In this document: one piece after another, positions 61,624 through 64,000 of the stretch
How the letters are laid out: every line of letters begins with the position of its first letter
Numbering within the stretch: the first letter of the stretch is position 1
DNA from: SZUA-584 sp964441275
GTDB lineage: Bacteria > Bacillota > Clostridia > Christensenellales > SZUA-584
Assembly: GCA_964441275.1 (NCBI GenBank)
Contig: CAYTUG010000002.1
Coordinates: forward strand, 62,001-126,000
Length of the DNA stretch: 64,000 bases
Direction of reading: 5' to 3'
Made by a program: the position numbers and the translations under genes
Notes under the pieces: model-generated
The model's input: the letters and a program-made list of their open reading frames with translations, nothing else
The model's database searches: none
What the model was told of the DNA's origin: nothing

Positions 61624-61729
61624 ATAGTCCTCCTAATATACTGTGGTTTTATTTATCATTATAGTCTGTTATAAACATTTTAACAACAAAGCGTGTTTAC
61701 CGTGGTAACAACGCAAAAGGTTTAAGTTT

Positions 61730-62425
61730 TCACCTGCGCCGGGAAAGCGAAAGAAACCGCAAAAGGTTTAGCAAAGTTACTATAGTAGCGGCGACATAGG
61801 TAAGCGCCGCAGCGGTAAGCATTTTTTTTGCTCCGTACCTCTCGTCATCCGTTAGTATTTGCTGTGCGTCAATAGCCGCTAAAGCACGCCGCGAAGCGTT
61901 AAACTCTACAGGCAAAGTAACCAACTGAAACGCAAATATGCCAAGGAATACGTACACAACAATAGTTAGCGTTCCAGCAAAGCCCATCAGCATCCCGATG
62001 ATAAGCATCGGCCAAAGCATAGACGACGCTATGGTTACTACGGGCGCCAAAATGCTGCGTATTTTAAGCGGAAAGTAACCGGCGCCATGCTGTATCGCGT
62101 GACCTGTTTCATGCGCGGCTATTGCCACTGCGGCAATTGATCTTCCCGAATAATTCGACTGCGAAAGGTTTACCGTCTTCTTTCTTGGGTTGTAGTTGTC
62201 CGACAGCGTGCCCGAAACAGCCATAATGCCAACGTCATGAAGCGCTTCCGCCGATAAAATGCGCTGCGCCGCATCGCGGCCAGAAACTGCGCTTACAACA
62301 CTGATGTTCGAATACATCTTGTAAGCGCGGGAAACTTTGGATTGGGCCCAAATAGCTAAAATAATACCGGGTATTATCAGCAACACAGTCCAATCAACAT
62401 TCAGAAACGAAAAATAGTTGTTCAA
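61730..62425 (-). CDS. YugP-like membrane zinc metallopeptidase
   Basis: The 231-residue product has an N-terminal helix (WTVLLIIPGIILAIWA), the zinc motif HETGHAIQHG and a third ligand likely in the following LPVEFNASRRAL. Further helices flank the site. This is the layout of the YugP family of membrane peptidases, whose substrates are unknown. It starts at TTG with AAGGGGG upstream, overlapping the previous stop. Confidence 0.88.
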   Translation of the reverse strand: MNNYFSFLNVDWTVLLIIPGIILAIWAQSKVSRAYKMYSNISVVSAVSGRDAAQRILSAEALHDVGIMAVSGTLSDNYNPRKKTVNLSQSNYSGRSIAAVAIAAHETGHAIQHGAGYFPLKIRSILAPVVTIASSMLWPMLIIGMLMGFAGTLTIVVYVFLGIFAFQLVTLPVEFNASRRALAAIDAQQILTDDERYGAKKMLTAAALTYVAATIVTLLNLLRFLSLSRRR

Positions 62426-62970
62426 ATTCTCACCCCCTTCATGCTTTCTTTTATGTAGGGTATATTTAAAGCCTTAGCCGCTCTTGGCAACACAATATTC
62501 GCCGTCGTACCGGTTAAAGCGCCTGATACAGCGCCTATTATAAGCAAAATAAACGCGTATGCGAATAACCCGGCCTCGCCCGTGACAATAACCGCAACGC
62601 TAACCTGCGCAATGTTGTGCACGCAAGCGCCTATTATCGAAACCCCAACCAAAGATAGTGATTTTATGCCGCGCAGCGCAGCGTACATGGCTATTGCGCT
62701 AAACAGCGCCCCCGGGGCCGAATAAACAAACATGCTTAAGCCGCCGAAAAACAACGACGCGAGCAAAGTACGCAATATACTAACCGCCAAGGCGGGCAAA
62801 AGCGGAAAATAGCAAAGTAAAAACATTGTGACTATGTTTGCAAGCCCAAGCTTTACGCCCGGCACCTGCAAGGGTATAAGGGCGCATATCATGCTTTCGG
62901 CGACCGACAACGCACAGGACAACGCAAGCAATGCTCCGAGTATTGCGGTCTTTTTAGCGTTATTCCGCAA
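62422..62970 (-). CDS. Gx-type transporter / heptaprenyl diphosphate synthase component I-like membrane protein
   Basis: The 182-residue product has about five membrane helices and matches the family annotated as heptaprenyl diphosphate synthase component I (Gx transporter). It has LGALLALSCALSVAESMI, GVKLGLANIVTMFLLCYF and ALLASLFFGGLSMFVYSAPG. It is thought to be a small ECF-like membrane component. It starts at TTG with GAGG upstream. It lies with NusG-domain-II and apbE genes, a set that recurs in Firmicutes. Confidence 0.85.
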   Translation of the reverse strand: MRNNAKKTAILGALLALSCALSVAESMICALIPLQVPGVKLGLANIVTMFLLCYFPLLPALAVSILRTLLASLFFGGLSMFVYSAPGALFSAIAMYAALRGIKSLSLVGVSIIGACVHNIAQVSVAVIVTGEAGLFAYAFILLIIGAVSGALTGTTANIVLPRAAKALNIPYIKESMKGVRI

Positions 62971-63313
62971 CGGCGTCTACCTCGCTTTGCCCTAACAGTG
63001 TGACGGATATTCTGTTTGGAAGGCAAACCATGCTGCTCCCCGGTCTGCTTATAAAACCCGCGTGAACGCATTGCTGCCCGGGGCAGTTTGATTGAACAAA
63101 ACGTATTGCTCCGCCCTGCACCTCCAGCGTGACATTCTCTACCCTGATTACTTCGTCTTTATCAAGATTAACTTGCATTACAGTTTCGCCGTTTTTGCGT
63201 ATAATTGCACCTTGCGCCGCCCCTCCGCCCGAAAATATCAATAGGCCGAATATACCTGCGATTATTACGCAAATAAACAGTACGGCGTCAGCTTTTAATA
63301 GTATATGTTTCAT
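62960..63313 (-). CDS. NusG domain II-containing membrane-anchored protein
   Basis: The 117-residue product has an N-terminal helix (ADAVLFICVIIAGIFGLLIF), then a compact beta domain with QVNLDKDEVIRVENVTLEV, CPGQQCVHAGFIS and SMVCLPNRISV. This is the NusG_II family, short anchored proteins with conserved Cys and Pro. Its ATG overlaps apbE by 26 bp. In several Firmicutes this gene accompanies apbE and flavin-linked redox enzymes, but the role is unclear. Confidence 0.88.
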   Translation of the reverse strand: MKHILLKADAVLFICVIIAGIFGLLIFSGGGAAQGAIIRKNGETVMQVNLDKDEVIRVENVTLEVQGGAIRFVQSNCPGQQCVHAGFISRPGSSMVCLPNRISVTLLGQSEVDAVAE

Positions 63314-64000
63314 TTGTTATCTCAATGCTGTTTTGCAGCCCTTTTGATACGTACACTTCATTTGCTTGCGTGAAAAATATTGCTTCAACATCATCTGTGC
63401 GCTCAACAAGGTCTATGCCATCTTTTATGCCCATAACGAAAAGAGCGGTGGAAAGCGCATCGGCCATTGTGCTGTTTTCGCTAATCACGGTAACCGCAAT
63501 AATGCCTGTTTGAGCAGGATAACCGGTGTGGGGATCAAAAATATGGTGATACGTTTTACCCCCACTTTCAAAGAAACGCTCATAGCTTCCCGAGGTAACA
63601 ACGGATTTGTTTGTTACCGGCACGACTGCGGCGTATTCCCCCGCTTTCCCGTTAGGGTCTCTTATACCTATCCTCCAGCTTTGACCGTCCGCACGGTTTC
63701 CTAATGCGTAAATGTTTCCCCCCAAATTGATTAGCGCGCTTTTTATACCGTATTTCTTATATATTTGCACTGCAATATCGGCGGCAAAGCCTTTTGCAAT
63801 GCCTCCCAAATCTAACCCCATACCCTTTTTTGCAAGCGCAACATTGTTCCCCGTTATCGAAACATTTTTATAATCAACCAGTTTGGCAGCTTCTTTTACA
63901 TTTTGCGGCGAGGGCACTTTGGGTTCGCCCGATATATCCCAAAGAGCGCTTACAGGCCCGATGGTAGGGTCAAACGCACCTTCGGTCATATTCGCCATGG
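63288..64000 (-). CDS. apbE: FAD:protein FMN transferase ApbE (partial, cut by window edge)
   Basis: ApbE attaches FMN to Thr residues of redox proteins such as Rnf and Nqr subunits outside the membrane. About 237 residues of the C-terminal part are present: GAFDPTIGPVSALWDI, GLDLGGIAKGFAAD, KSALINLGGNIYALG, HHIFDPHTGYPAQT and the Mg-binding STMADALSTALFVMG. The frame is open to the right edge, so the start and any signal peptide lie outside the window. Confidence 0.94.
   Translation of the reverse strand, partial: MANMTEGAFDPTIGPVSALWDISGEPKVPSPQNVKEAAKLVDYKNVSITGNNVALAKKGMGLDLGGIAKGFAADIAVQIYKKYGIKSALINLGGNIYALGNRADGQSWRIGIRDPNGKAGEYAAVVPVTNKSVVTSGSYERFFESGGKTYHHIFDPHTGYPAQTGIIAVTVISENSTMADALSTALFVMGIKDGIDLVERTDDVEAIFFTQANEVYVSKGLQNSIEITNETYTIKS

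Overview
The window comes from a motile, anaerobic, Gram-positive (Firmicutes/Clostridia-type) chromosome of moderate G+C. Several points support this: strong AGGAGG-like ribosome sites, frequent TTG starts, AddAB recombination nuclease, a DnaD/DnaC-like primosome pair, CdaA/CdaR, FloA/NfeD, CheC/CheD chemotaxis adaptation proteins, and a PerR/superoxide reductase/rubrerythrin oxygen-defence cluster. No rRNA, tRNA, CRISPR array or prophage is visible. I cannot name the species from sequence alone.

Layout. 1-5574 (minus): late flagellar operon, read as fliK-like, flhB-like, a CHAP/NlpC-like cysteine hydrolase, fliD, fliS, flgN-like, yaaR. 5753-10428 (plus): cheC, cheD, cheY, cheA and an HD-GYP gene. 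10502-16994 (minus): addBA. 17104-19173: two unassigned genes. 19344-21376 (plus): glycosyltransferase 2 and M29 aminopeptidase. 21381-23279 (minus): an unknown membrane-anchored protein, then rpsF-ssb-rpsR. 23505-25565: an insertion-like segment bounded by a 24-bp imperfect inverted repeat. It carries a WG-repeat lipoprotein, a small unknown ORF and a transposase tail. 25613-32025 (minus): six tightly packed genes, read nadA-nadB-nadC-aconitase-chrA-chrA. 32205-38647: a Na+/solute symporter, an NlpC/P60 hydrolase, perR-dfx-rbr, and nfeD-zinc ribbon-floA-unknown.

39024-49321: dnaD (four repeated DnaD-type units), dnaC, pepF, a TIM-barrel isomerase-like protein, a membrane-anchored beta-propeller, cinA, a zinc-ribbon membrane protein and a peroxiredoxin. 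49526-53477: polar amino acid ABC transporter, tag, hisC. 53502-59609: cysK, a MinD-like P-loop protein, cdaA-cdaR, two adjacent family-4 uracil-DNA-glycosylase-like genes and an L,D-transpeptidase lipoprotein. 59644-64000 (minus): transketolase, a YugP-like zinc peptidase, a Gx-type transporter component, a NusG-domain-II protein and a truncated apbE.

The most unusual signals are these: the inverted-repeat-bounded segment with a lipoprotein passenger; a second UDG paralogue that has lost all four Fe-S cysteines; promoters placed exactly so that transcripts would begin at the start codon (57534, 22175, perhaps 52351); the four-unit DnaD protein; a CHAP-like hydrolase inside the flagellar operon; and the nad operon running into aconitase and a split chromate transporter. 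All functional calls rest on motif and context recognition by reading; no database search was run.
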